The notes under the pieces: generated by a model
What the model was told of the DNA's origin: nothing
What the model saw: the letters and a program-made list of their open reading frames with translations, nothing else
Databases searched by the model: none
Shown: positions 16,404 through 24,222 of the stretch, piece by piece
How the letters are laid out: every line of letters begins with the position of its first letter
Position numbering within the stretch: position 1 is the first letter of the stretch
Made by a program: the position numbers and the translations under genes
Origin: RGIG5612 sp045601405
GTDB taxonomy: Bacteria > Bacillota > Clostridia > Lachnospirales > Lachnospiraceae
Length of the DNA: 48,606 nt
Assembly (NCBI GenBank): GCA_045601405.1
Contig: JAZRZO010000012.1
Span: forward strand, 1 to 48,606
Direction of reading: 5' to 3'

Positions 16404-17648
16404 TTATCTTCTTATATAATCAGCTATTTCACTTATATTGATCTCTTCTTCCGTTCCGTCGTTCATATTCTTCAGTCTTACTCTTTTGCTTTCTATTTCC
16501 GATGCTCCCAGTATCACCACATAAGGTGCTTTGATCTTATTCGCATATTTCATCTGAGCTTTAACTGACTTTCCAAGATAATCTGTCTCAACACTCAGTC
16601 CCGCAGATCTGAGTCCGGATATCATCTTGAAACCTTCCTCCCTGGCGTCACTCATAAGCCCAACATAAATATCCGGCGCTTTTACATCTGCAAGCTCTAT
16701 TCCCTCAAGCTCCAGAAAATATATTATCCTTTCAATCCCCAGACCAAAACCTGCTGCCGGGATATCGTGCTTTTCGTCTATTTCATTGACAAGACCGTCA
16801 TATCTTCCGCCGCCGCATAATGTAAAGCCGTCTTTATTGACAAATTCAAAAACCGTCCTTGTATAGTAATCCAGACCTCTTACTATATGAGTGTCAACTT
16901 CATATTCAATACCGAGCGATGAAAGTGTGCTCTTGAGTTCCTCAAAATGTGTCCTGCAGTCATCGTCGAGATAGTCCACCGTCCTCGGTGCATCCTTAAC
17001 TATCTGCCGGCACTCATCATTCTTGCAGTCCAGAACTCTCAGGGGATTTTTTTCCATCCTTTCAAGGCAGGTTCTGCAAAGCTTGTCTTTATGCTTATCA
17101 AGGTATTCAAGCAGCGCCCTGTTATACGCCTTTCTGCAGTCAGCGCATCCGATGGAATTGATATGCACCGAGATATCATTAAGCCCCAGCTCCGCGCAGA
17201 TCCTTTTCACAAGGCTTATAAGCTCCGCCTCTACCAGAGGACTTGCCGAACCTATATATTCTACGCCGAACTGATGATGCTGTCTTAATCGTCCGCTCTG
17301 AGGTTTTTCATAACGAAACGCGGGAGTTATATAAAAGAATTTTCCAAGACCACTCTCCGCGTAAAGACTATGTTCCAGATACGCCCTTATAACTCCGGCT
17401 GTACCCTCAGGCTTAAGTGTTATGCTTCTTCCCCCTTTATCCTCAAAGGTATACATTTCCTTCTGCACAACATCTGTTGTTTCGCCTACTCCGCGCTGAA
17501 AAAGTACGGTATGTTCAAATACGGGAGTAGCTATCTGTTTGATATTAAAGGCTCTCGCCTCATTCCTGCAGATCTCCTCTATCTTTTCCCTGACTGCCAT
17601 ATCCCTGCCGAACCAGTCGGCAGTACCTCTGGGTGCCTGAGTTATCAT
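16404..17648 (-). CDS. hisS: Histidyl-tRNA synthetase
   Basis: A 414-residue class II synthetase charging tRNA-His. Visible are the opening APRGTADWFG, motif 2 region FRYEKPQSGRLRQHHQFG, the histidine-binding HisA/HisB segments GLDYYTRTVFE and AGFGLGIERI, and a C-terminal anticodon-binding domain from about residue 325. It has an inserted domain with several cysteine pairs (CADCRKAYN, CRTCLERME, LDCKNDECR), which may bind zinc. The start at 17648 was chosen because the longer frame overlaps the upstream gene; AAGGAG is about a dozen bases ahead. Confidence 0.95.
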   Translation of the reverse strand: MITQAPRGTADWFGRDMAVREKIEEICRNEARAFNIKQIATPVFEHTVLFQRGVGETTDVVQKEMYTFEDKGGRSITLKPEGTAGVIRAYLEHSLYAESGLGKFFYITPAFRYEKPQSGRLRQHHQFGVEYIGSASPLVEAELISLVKRICAELGLNDISVHINSIGCADCRKAYNRALLEYLDKHKDKLCRTCLERMEKNPLRVLDCKNDECRQIVKDAPRTVDYLDDDCRTHFEELKSTLSSLGIEYEVDTHIVRGLDYYTRTVFEFVNKDGFTLCGGGRYDGLVNEIDEKHDIPAAGFGLGIERIIYFLELEGIELADVKAPDIYVGLMSDAREEGFKMISGLRSAGLSVETDYLGKSVKAQMKYANKIKAPYVVILGASEIESKRVRLKNMNDGTEEEINISEIADYIRR

Positions 17649-17655
17649 TTTATCT

Positions 17656-18282
17656 CTACTCTCCTTTGTATCTGTGAAGCGCTCTCTCACCTTTTACATC
17701 TGTAGCCATTTCATGTCCCGGATAGATAACAGTCTCTTCCGGAAGCGGCAGTATTTTGTTTCTTATCGAATCGAAAAGATCTCTGTCACTTCCTCCCGGA
17801 AAATCCGTTCTCCCCCACGAGCGGTAAAATACAGTATCCCCCGAAAGCAGGAACCTTGCGTCTTCAAAATAGTAGCAGGTTCCGCCCACAGTATGTCCCG
17901 GTGTGTGTATCACCTTTACCCTCATTCCGCCTATGTTCAGTTCTTCGCCGCCTTCCAGCCTCACATCGTCATCATCCAGGAAAATAGCGTAAGGTCTCAT
18001 GTGAAAAGAGCCGTGATTGAGCATAGGCTCGTCAAGACGATGTATATAAACCGGAACATGATACTTTTCTTTTATCTCAGGGAGAGCCAGAACGTGGTCT
18101 CCATGAGAATGTGTCAGGAAAACGGCAACCGGCTTAACGCCCCTTTCTTCTATGCATTCAGCAATAAATCCGGCGTTATCACCCGGGTCTGTTATTATCG
18201 CCTCTTTTATATCCTCATCATATATAAGGTAACAGTTCGTCTCCAGCACACCTACTCTGATGCAGTCTATCTTTATGCCCAT
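17656..18282 (-). CDS. MBL-fold metallo-hydrolase (glyoxalase II-like)
   Basis: A 208-residue metallo-beta-lactamase fold hydrolase. The metal motif THSHGDH is near residues 57-63. HTPGHTVGG supplies another His, LLSGDTVF the bridging Asp and VIYPGHE the last His. These are features of the small YcbL/glyoxalase II-like group that cleaves thioesters, but the true substrate is unknown. The start at 18282 follows AAAGGGG; the longer frame would overlap rel. In many Clostridia this gene sits between rel and hisS, as here. Confidence 0.88.
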   Translation of the reverse strand: MGIKIDCIRVGVLETNCYLIYDEDIKEAIITDPGDNAGFIAECIEERGVKPVAVFLTHSHGDHVLALPEIKEKYHVPVYIHRLDEPMLNHGSFHMRPYAIFLDDDDVRLEGGEELNIGGMRVKVIHTPGHTVGGTCYYFEDARFLLSGDTVFYRSWGRTDFPGGSDRDLFDSIRNKILPLPEETVIYPGHEMATDVKGERALHRYKGE

Positions 18283-18299
18283 ATACGTCCCCTTTCCTT

Positions 18300-20627
18300 T
18301 CAACCTGTTGTTCTTGTGATATCTATAACTCCTTCGATAGCTTTCAGCTTATCTATTACCTTTGAAAGCTCATCTTTTGAAGAAACCTTAAAGCCCATGT
18401 CTATGGTTGCAAGCTGCTGCTTGTTTACTCTTACATTAAGACTTATAACATCCATTCCACGCTCCGACATTGCCTTCGATATATCCACGAGCATGCCCGG
18501 ACGGTTATTGGCGTAAAGACTTATCTCAACTGTATATTTTTCATCCTTAAATGCCGATGAGGGCTTATCCCACTCCGCATCTATCAGCCTTTCTCTTTCC
18601 ATGCTGTTAAGGTTGACCACATTTACACAATCAGTCCGGTGAACAGTCACGCCTCTTCCTCTTGTTACAAAGCCTACTATCTCATCTCCGGGCACGGGTG
18701 AGCAGCACTTCGCGAACCTTACGGCAACGTCATGTATACCTTTAACTACAATGCCACTCCGGTGTTTTTCATCGCGGAGCTTTTTGTTATCCGACGAGGC
18801 AGATTCCATAACAGCCTCATCTGTCAGCTCATTAAGCTTATTCTTTTTTTTGTATTCTTCAAGCAGCCGGTTAACGATCTGCCCTTCCTTAAGGCCCCCG
18901 TGACCTACTGCGGCAAGTACTGCGTCCCAGTCTTTGCAGCTGTATCTTGTCAGCACAGGGCCTTGATATTCGGGATCGAAGATGCGGGTATTTGTTATAC
19001 CCTTGGTCTTCATGTATTTATCAATGAGTTCCCTGCCCCTGACTATGTTCTCTTCTTTAAATGCATTTCTGAACCATTGATTTATCTTCTGCTTGGCGCC
19101 GGGACTTTTGACTATCTTAAGCCAGTCCAGGCTGGGCCCCTTTGAGTTCTGCGATGTGATTATCTCTATCCGGTCTCCGTTTTGTATCTTGTAGTCAATG
19201 TTAACTATCTTGTCATTTACTCTGGCCCCTATCATCCCGTTGCCTACCGCCGAATGTATGCTGTACGCAAAATCGATGGGAGTAGAACCTGTCGGAAGGG
19301 TTTTAACATCGCCCTGAGGCGTAAAACAAAACACATCATCTGCAAAAAGATCAAGGTCGCTCTTCAAGAACTCCATGAATTCCGTGTTGTCTGACATCTC
19401 TGTCTGCCAGTCTAATATCTGACGCAGCCAGGCCAGCTTCTCTTCCTCGCTCTGCTTAATGGTCTTATCGCCGGCTCCTTTGCCTTCTTTATATTTCCAG
19501 TGAGCTGCGATACCGTACTCTGCCGTCCTGTGCATATCGTATGTTCTTATCTGGACTTCAAACGGCGGTCCGGAAGGACTGATCATCGTGGTATGCAGCG
19601 ACTGATACATATTAGGCTTGGGCATGGCTATATAGTCCTTAAACCTGCCCGGGATAGGTTTATATATCTCATGTATTATTCCGAGGGCCGCGTAGCAATC
19701 CTTAACAGTATCCACCTTTATCCTTACCGCAAACAGATCATAGATCTGATCGAGGGACCTGTTCTGATTTATCATTTTTTTATATATGCTGAAGAAGTGC
19801 TTGACTCTTCCCTCAACCTCGCACTTGATCCCGGCCTTTCGCATATGCTCCCTGACCTCATCCACCATCCTTGCGATGAAATCCTCTCTTGCGGTCTTTC
19901 TTTGCCTGATGTTTTCCACAAGCGAATAGAAAACATCCGGCTCGGAATACTTAAGGGCAAGATCATCCAGTTCTATTTTTATCGTAGATATTCCGAGACG
20001 CTGGGCAATGGGAGCATATATATCCATTGTCTCTCTGGCCTTTTCCTTCTGTTTTTCTCTCGTCATGAACTGGAGAGTCCTCATATTGTGAAGGCGGTCA
20101 GCCAGCTTTATGATGATCACTCTGATATCCTTGGCCATTGCAAGGAACATCTTTTTGAGATTTTCGGCCTGCACCTCTAACTTATCCGCAGAATATTTGA
20201 TCTGTGTCAGCTTGGTAACGCCGTCAACAAGGAGCGCAACCTCCTCGCCGAATTCCTCTCTCACATCATCGAGCGTCATGTCAGTATCTTCGACAACATC
20301 GTGAAGGATCGCAGCCGCCACGGTCTCCTTATCCATTTCAAGCTCAGCGAGTATTATAGCCACATGAAGCGGATGACTGATATATGGCTCGCCTGATTTT
20401 CTGAGCTGTTCACCGTGCGATGCCCTTGCCACCTTAAAGGCTTTTTCTATAAGGGAGAGATCTTCCGACGGATGATACGCCCTCATTTTTTCTGTAAGCT
20501 CGTTAAAAAGGTCTGAAATGGGCACACGAGGCAGGGGCTCGTTGATACGCGAGATCGATGTTTCGCTTTCTTTCTGCCCCGAGAGACTGTATGTTGGTTC
20601 TTTTGTTATTACCTGCGTTTCATTCAT
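18300..20627 (-). CDS. relA: Bifunctional (p)ppGpp synthetase/hydrolase Rel
   Basis: A 775-residue long RSH enzyme that makes and degrades the alarmone (p)ppGpp. The order is: HD hydrolase domain with HDVVEDTD (about residues 90-97), synthetase domain with YQSLHTTM, TGS domain (VFCFTPQGDVKTLPTGSTPIDFAY, split here at about residues 420-445), a zinc-finger/helical region with KCCSPVPGDEI, and a C-terminal ACT domain. HDxxED is intact, so hydrolase activity is expected. The start ATG 20627 overlaps the lysozyme stop region by eight bases, and no good SD lies in front, so translation is probably coupled to the lysozyme gene. Confidence 0.95.
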   Translation of the reverse strand: MNETQVITKEPTYSLSGQKESETSISRINEPLPRVPISDLFNELTEKMRAYHPSEDLSLIEKAFKVARASHGEQLRKSGEPYISHPLHVAIILAELEMDKETVAAAILHDVVEDTDMTLDDVREEFGEEVALLVDGVTKLTQIKYSADKLEVQAENLKKMFLAMAKDIRVIIIKLADRLHNMRTLQFMTREKQKEKARETMDIYAPIAQRLGISTIKIELDDLALKYSEPDVFYSLVENIRQRKTAREDFIARMVDEVREHMRKAGIKCEVEGRVKHFFSIYKKMINQNRSLDQIYDLFAVRIKVDTVKDCYAALGIIHEIYKPIPGRFKDYIAMPKPNMYQSLHTTMISPSGPPFEVQIRTYDMHRTAEYGIAAHWKYKEGKGAGDKTIKQSEEEKLAWLRQILDWQTEMSDNTEFMEFLKSDLDLFADDVFCFTPQGDVKTLPTGSTPIDFAYSIHSAVGNGMIGARVNDKIVNIDYKIQNGDRIEIITSQNSKGPSLDWLKIVKSPGAKQKINQWFRNAFKEENIVRGRELIDKYMKTKGITNTRIFDPEYQGPVLTRYSCKDWDAVLAAVGHGGLKEGQIVNRLLEEYKKKNKLNELTDEAVMESASSDNKKLRDEKHRSGIVVKGIHDVAVRFAKCCSPVPGDEIVGFVTRGRGVTVHRTDCVNVVNLNSMERERLIDAEWDKPSSAFKDEKYTVEISLYANNRPGMLVDISKAMSERGMDVISLNVRVNKQQLATIDMGFKVSSKDELSKVIDKLKAIEGVIDITRTTG

Positions 20628-22626
20628 ACCATTTTGTATGATCAAACAAAGAGCTGTCATAATATATGCGGTCTTTGTCGTACTGCATGCCGTTTATATT
20701 TTCCTGCCCGTACTGCCACATCACTGAAGGAAATTCCCCTGTGGGTTGGCTTATCCCCCAGTGGGCAAGCCATACCATGCCTTCATTTGCTATCGCTCTA
20801 TAGTTAAGTACATTCCTGAAATAGTCCGTGTTGGCATATACGCCCACATTATAGTAGCCCCTTGCATTCATGCCTCTGATAAATCTTAAGCAGAAATTCG
20901 TGAGCGTATTACCGTTTGCGTAGGGATTCATGTTATTTCTGAGTTTATATCCGTCAGCGTCTTCCATGTCGAACCATATCCCCATAACAGGGTTGCGCCC
21001 CTGTATCATTCTGTATGTATGACGGATCTCACTGTCAAGATCATCATTATTAAGCGCGTAGGAATATATATATACGCCGTATGGTATTCCATACTTTTCA
21101 CATTGCTGCATGTTATACCCGGCCATTTTGTCATCCTGAGCTTCTATGTCATTTCCATAGCCGATCCTTATAATGGCAAACTTGATCCCCCTGTTTTTCA
21201 GGTCGGCCCAGTCAATGTAGCCGTTATGATCCGAAACATCAACACCGTCAACATATTCCCTTACCACTCCATTTACAACACGGTATTCTTTACCATAGAT
21301 GCTGTATTTGCCGGTATAGTTCCAGTCTATCATCGCGTTTTTTATTTTATACCAGTTCCCCCGGCCGTCAAGCTGAGCAATAGTATCTACCCCCCAGTCT
21401 ATCTTGCCGTGGTAAACATAAAACCACATTCCATAGTTCTGAACAAGATTACTGTAATTCCAGTCTATACATCCGCCTTTCACATAGAACCAGGTGTCGT
21501 AATAGTTTATAAGACCGTGGTATCCCCAGTCTATCTCACCGTTTTTGATATAAAACCAGCTGCTTTCATAATATGAGAGTCCGTTATACCCCCAGTCTAT
21601 CATTCCATTAGTTACCTTAAACCAGTTCCCTGTTCCGTTAAGCTGTGATAATGTGGAATAATTCCAGTCTATCCTGCCGTGGTGAACATAAAACCACATT
21701 CCATAGTTTTGGACAAGATTACTGTAATTCCAGTCTATGACACCGTTTTTGATATAAAACCAGTTGTCTTCATAATAGGAGAGTCCGTTATACCCCCAGT
21801 CTATCATCGCGTTTGTTATTTTATACCAGTCCCCATTGCTGTTAAGCTGCGCAAGAGTATCCGTCCCCCAGGTTATCCTGCCATTATGAACATAAAACCA
21901 GATGCCGTAGTTGAATACCAGGTTCGTATACGAGGTGTCGATCTTTCCGTTTACAAGGTAATACCAGGTTCCGTCTTCCTCCTGAGCCAGTCCGGTATAT
22001 TTATTATCCACCTGCTGCTTCCACTTATGCTCAGATACAGTCCGTATTGCCGGAAGAGTTATGAAGATTGTATCCTCCGGACCCGTTCCGCCTGCTTCAT
22101 CTTCTATGCCTGTTTCATCTTCAGCCTGCAATGTGAGGGCATCTGTCAATGTAATGGTTTCAGGGGATGAGAACCACCTCTCTTTTTCACCTCCGTATAC
22201 CGCTACGGAAAAAATGCCTTCCTCCTCCTCAAACAGGTACATCGACTTCACATCCCGGCGGCTGTATCTGACAGGCTGTTCACCGGCATCATCGCCGGCG
22301 ATCAGAAGATCAAATTCCTCGTCATTATCAGGAAAACTTTTTTTGATCATATCTTCCAGAGAATAATATTCCCGTTCTGATATGTTCAGCTTTCCGTTTT
22401 CTATATAATAAAAATCTTCCGGATATTTCTCTGCCGCAATTATCTTTTCTTTATTCAGCCTGACAACGGTTCCGTCTTTGCCCACTAAAGCTATTACGCC
22501 TTTATCCGGCCCCGCCTCAGCCTCAGACGCTCCCCTGGTTATAACAGGTATACACATCGCTGAGCAGAGCACTGTTACTGCTATCAGGATAACCGATATG
22601 GCTTTTATTATCGCGGTTTTATTCAA
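20620..22626 (-). CDS. Secreted GH25 lysozyme with cell-wall-binding repeats
   Basis: A 668-residue exported protein. A signal peptide covers about residues 1-33. A unique region follows, then ten to eleven repeats of 20-23 residues with the pattern W-F/Y-Y-V/I-x-x-G-x-I-D-W (about residues 205-450), similar to putative wall-binding repeats in other gut Clostridia. The C-terminal GH25 domain has VDVSDHNG and WFDMED, with the catalytic acids expected for muramidases. It should cleave the glycan chain of peptidoglycan outside the cell. The start codon is TTG, with AGGAG seven bases before it. It is the first gene before rel and overlaps it. Confidence 0.92.
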   Translation of the reverse strand: MNKTAIIKAISVILIAVTVLCSAMCIPVITRGASEAEAGPDKGVIALVGKDGTVVRLNKEKIIAAEKYPEDFYYIENGKLNISEREYYSLEDMIKKSFPDNDEEFDLLIAGDDAGEQPVRYSRRDVKSMYLFEEEEGIFSVAVYGGEKERWFSSPETITLTDALTLQAEDETGIEDEAGGTGPEDTIFITLPAIRTVSEHKWKQQVDNKYTGLAQEEDGTWYYLVNGKIDTSYTNLVFNYGIWFYVHNGRITWGTDTLAQLNSNGDWYKITNAMIDWGYNGLSYYEDNWFYIKNGVIDWNYSNLVQNYGMWFYVHHGRIDWNYSTLSQLNGTGNWFKVTNGMIDWGYNGLSYYESSWFYIKNGEIDWGYHGLINYYDTWFYVKGGCIDWNYSNLVQNYGMWFYVYHGKIDWGVDTIAQLDGRGNWYKIKNAMIDWNYTGKYSIYGKEYRVVNGVVREYVDGVDVSDHNGYIDWADLKNRGIKFAIIRIGYGNDIEAQDDKMAGYNMQQCEKYGIPYGVYIYSYALNNDDLDSEIRHTYRMIQGRNPVMGIWFDMEDADGYKLRNNMNPYANGNTLTNFCLRFIRGMNARGYYNVGVYANTDYFRNVLNYRAIANEGMVWLAHWGISQPTGEFPSVMWQYGQENINGMQYDKDRIYYDSSLFDHTKWYE
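21295..22010 (-). repeat. Tandem coding repeats in the lysozyme gene
   Basis: About ten 60-70 base units encode the wall-binding repeats. Some blocks are nearly identical in DNA: the stretch at 21410-21470 recurs at 21680-21740, a shift of 270 bases (four units), and a further diverged copy is about 200 bases on (three units). This points to recent block duplication or gene conversion. Confidence 0.8.
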
Positions 22627-22660
22627 TTTCCTTCTCCTGGTGTGCTTGCTCCAAAACTGT

Positions 22661-22690
22661 TTGACACATGAAAGCCCAATGTGATATAAA
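22661..22690 (+). promoter_or_regulatory. Promoter of tRNA-Trp
   Basis: TTGACA (22661-22666), an 18-base spacer, then TATAAA (22685-22690). The tRNA begins 17 bases further on. This is a strong, stable-RNA-like promoter. Confidence 0.85.
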
Positions 22691-22706
22691 ATAACACGTG
22701 TGTCTA

Positions 22707-22777
22707 AGGGGAATCATACAATGGCAGTATGACGGTCTCCAAAACCGTTCATGGGAGTTCGAATCTCTCTTCCCCTG
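22707..22777 (+). tRNA. tRNA-Trp (anticodon CCA)
   Basis: Acceptor AGGGGAA pairs with TTCCCCT, the anticodon stem ACGGT/ACCGT closes the loop CTCCAAA (anticodon CCA), and the T arm is GGGAG-TTCGAAT-CTCTC. The D stem is an unusual AT-rich ATAC/GTAT with loop AATGGCA. The 3' CCA is not encoded. It has its own promoter and terminator. Confidence 0.95.
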
Positions 22778-22783
22778 TTAATG

Positions 22784-22814
22784 CCGGTCGTTCCATGCGG
22801 AGCGGCCGGTTTTT
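22784..22814 (+). terminator. Terminator of tRNA-Trp
   Basis: An 11-bp stem (CCGGTCGTTCC with GGAGCGGCCGG, two G-T pairs) with a 4-base loop is followed directly by TTTTT, seven bases after the tRNA. Confidence 0.92.
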
Positions 22815-22838
22815 CTGTTACACTAAGCTTATATTATA

Positions 22839-24221
22839 TCACTGTTCGCGCGCTTTGTTAATCGCTTCTTTTACACCTGATACAGCTTCTATGCTTATAC
22901 CTTCGATGCCCGCCAGAGCCTTTTTTGCGCTTACCGGGACTATGCATTTTTTAAATCCCAGCTTTTGCGCCTCTTTTACCCTTTCCTCTATACGACTGAC
23001 ATTTCTTATTTCTCCGGAAAGCCCTACCTCACCTATAGCAATGGTCTTAGCATCTACCACAAAGTCCATATATGCGGACGCCAGCGCGATCATCACCGCA
23101 AGGTCGAGCGCGGTTTCATTGATCCTCATTCCGCCTACAACATTCAGATACGCGTCACACTCGAAGAAGCGAAAGCCGAGCCTGCGTTCAAGCACTGCAA
23201 TAATAAGATTCATCCTGTTATGGTCTATTCCGGATGCGCTCCTTCTGGGATTGGCAAGGGCTGACTTTGCGACAAGAGCCTGAACCTCCACAAGTATAGG
23301 TCTTGAGCCTTCCAGAGAGCACGAAACTATTGAACCCGAAGTATTTTCCGGCCTCCCCATTAGCATATAGGCAGACGGATCCTTGATCTCCCTAAGCCCC
23401 TGCGAACTCATTTCAAAAAGACCGACCTCATTTGTTGCTCCGAAACGGTTCTTAACGCCCCTTAATATCCTGTGGCCCGTGCTGGTATCCCCTTCAAAGT
23501 ACAGAACTGTGTCGACCATGTGCTCAAGCATTCTGGGACCGGCCACTACGCCTTCCTTTGTTACGTGACCGACTATAAATATGCTTATGCTGCTTGTTTT
23601 CGCAAGCTGCATAAGCATATTGGTACATTCCCGTATCTGCGACGGACTCCCCTGAGTGGAGCTTATGTCTTTCCTGAACATAGTCTGTATGGAGTCTATC
23701 ACTACAACTTCCGGTTCTTCAGAAAGAACAGCCCGGCATATGAGATCAAGATCATTTTCAGCAATAAGCTTCATGCTGTCACTGAAATCACCTAAGCGCG
23801 CCGCCCTCATCTTTATCTGCCCGGGACTTTCCTCACCGCTGATATAAAGCACTTTTTTTCCTGTGCTGCTGATGTTGCGGCACATCTGGGTAAGGATAGT
23901 TGACTTACCTATTCCCGGATCCCCTCCCACAAGCATCAGAGCTCCCTTTACTATGCCCCCACCCAACACTCTGTCGAATTCCGGCATTCCGGTATGGAGC
24001 CTGTTTTTTTCATTTATCTCTATCTCATTCATGGAAAGAGCCTTCAGGTCATTCATAAACAGCCCTGACGGCTTCAAACTCAATTTCCGGGGCATCCCGT
24101 CCGCAGACGGCGCCTCAACAAAAGTGTTCCATTCATGGCAGGCGGGGCACTGCCCCGCCCACTTGGCGCTTTCATATCCGCACTCTTTACAGAAGAACGA
24201 TGTATCTTTTGCTTTCGCCAT
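22839..24221 (-). CDS. radA: DNA repair protein RadA (Sms)
   Basis: A 460-residue DnaB/RecA-like ATPase that helps branch migration in recombination and repair. The order is: a four-Cys zinc finger (Cys11, 14, 25, 28), Walker A GGDPGIGKST near residue 95, the RadA-specific VKNRFG motif near residues 255-260, and a C-terminal Lon-protease-like domain. It starts one base after the clpC stop, with AAAAAGGAAA in front. The pairing clpC-radA is standard in Firmicutes. Confidence 0.96.
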   Translation of the reverse strand: MAKAKDTSFFCKECGYESAKWAGQCPACHEWNTFVEAPSADGMPRKLSLKPSGLFMNDLKALSMNEIEINEKNRLHTGMPEFDRVLGGGIVKGALMLVGGDPGIGKSTILTQMCRNISSTGKKVLYISGEESPGQIKMRAARLGDFSDSMKLIAENDLDLICRAVLSEEPEVVVIDSIQTMFRKDISSTQGSPSQIRECTNMLMQLAKTSSISIFIVGHVTKEGVVAGPRMLEHMVDTVLYFEGDTSTGHRILRGVKNRFGATNEVGLFEMSSQGLREIKDPSAYMLMGRPENTSGSIVSCSLEGSRPILVEVQALVAKSALANPRRSASGIDHNRMNLIIAVLERRLGFRFFECDAYLNVVGGMRINETALDLAVMIALASAYMDFVVDAKTIAIGEVGLSGEIRNVSRIEERVKEAQKLGFKKCIVPVSAKKALAGIEGISIEAVSGVKEAINKAREQ

Positions 24222-24222
24222 T

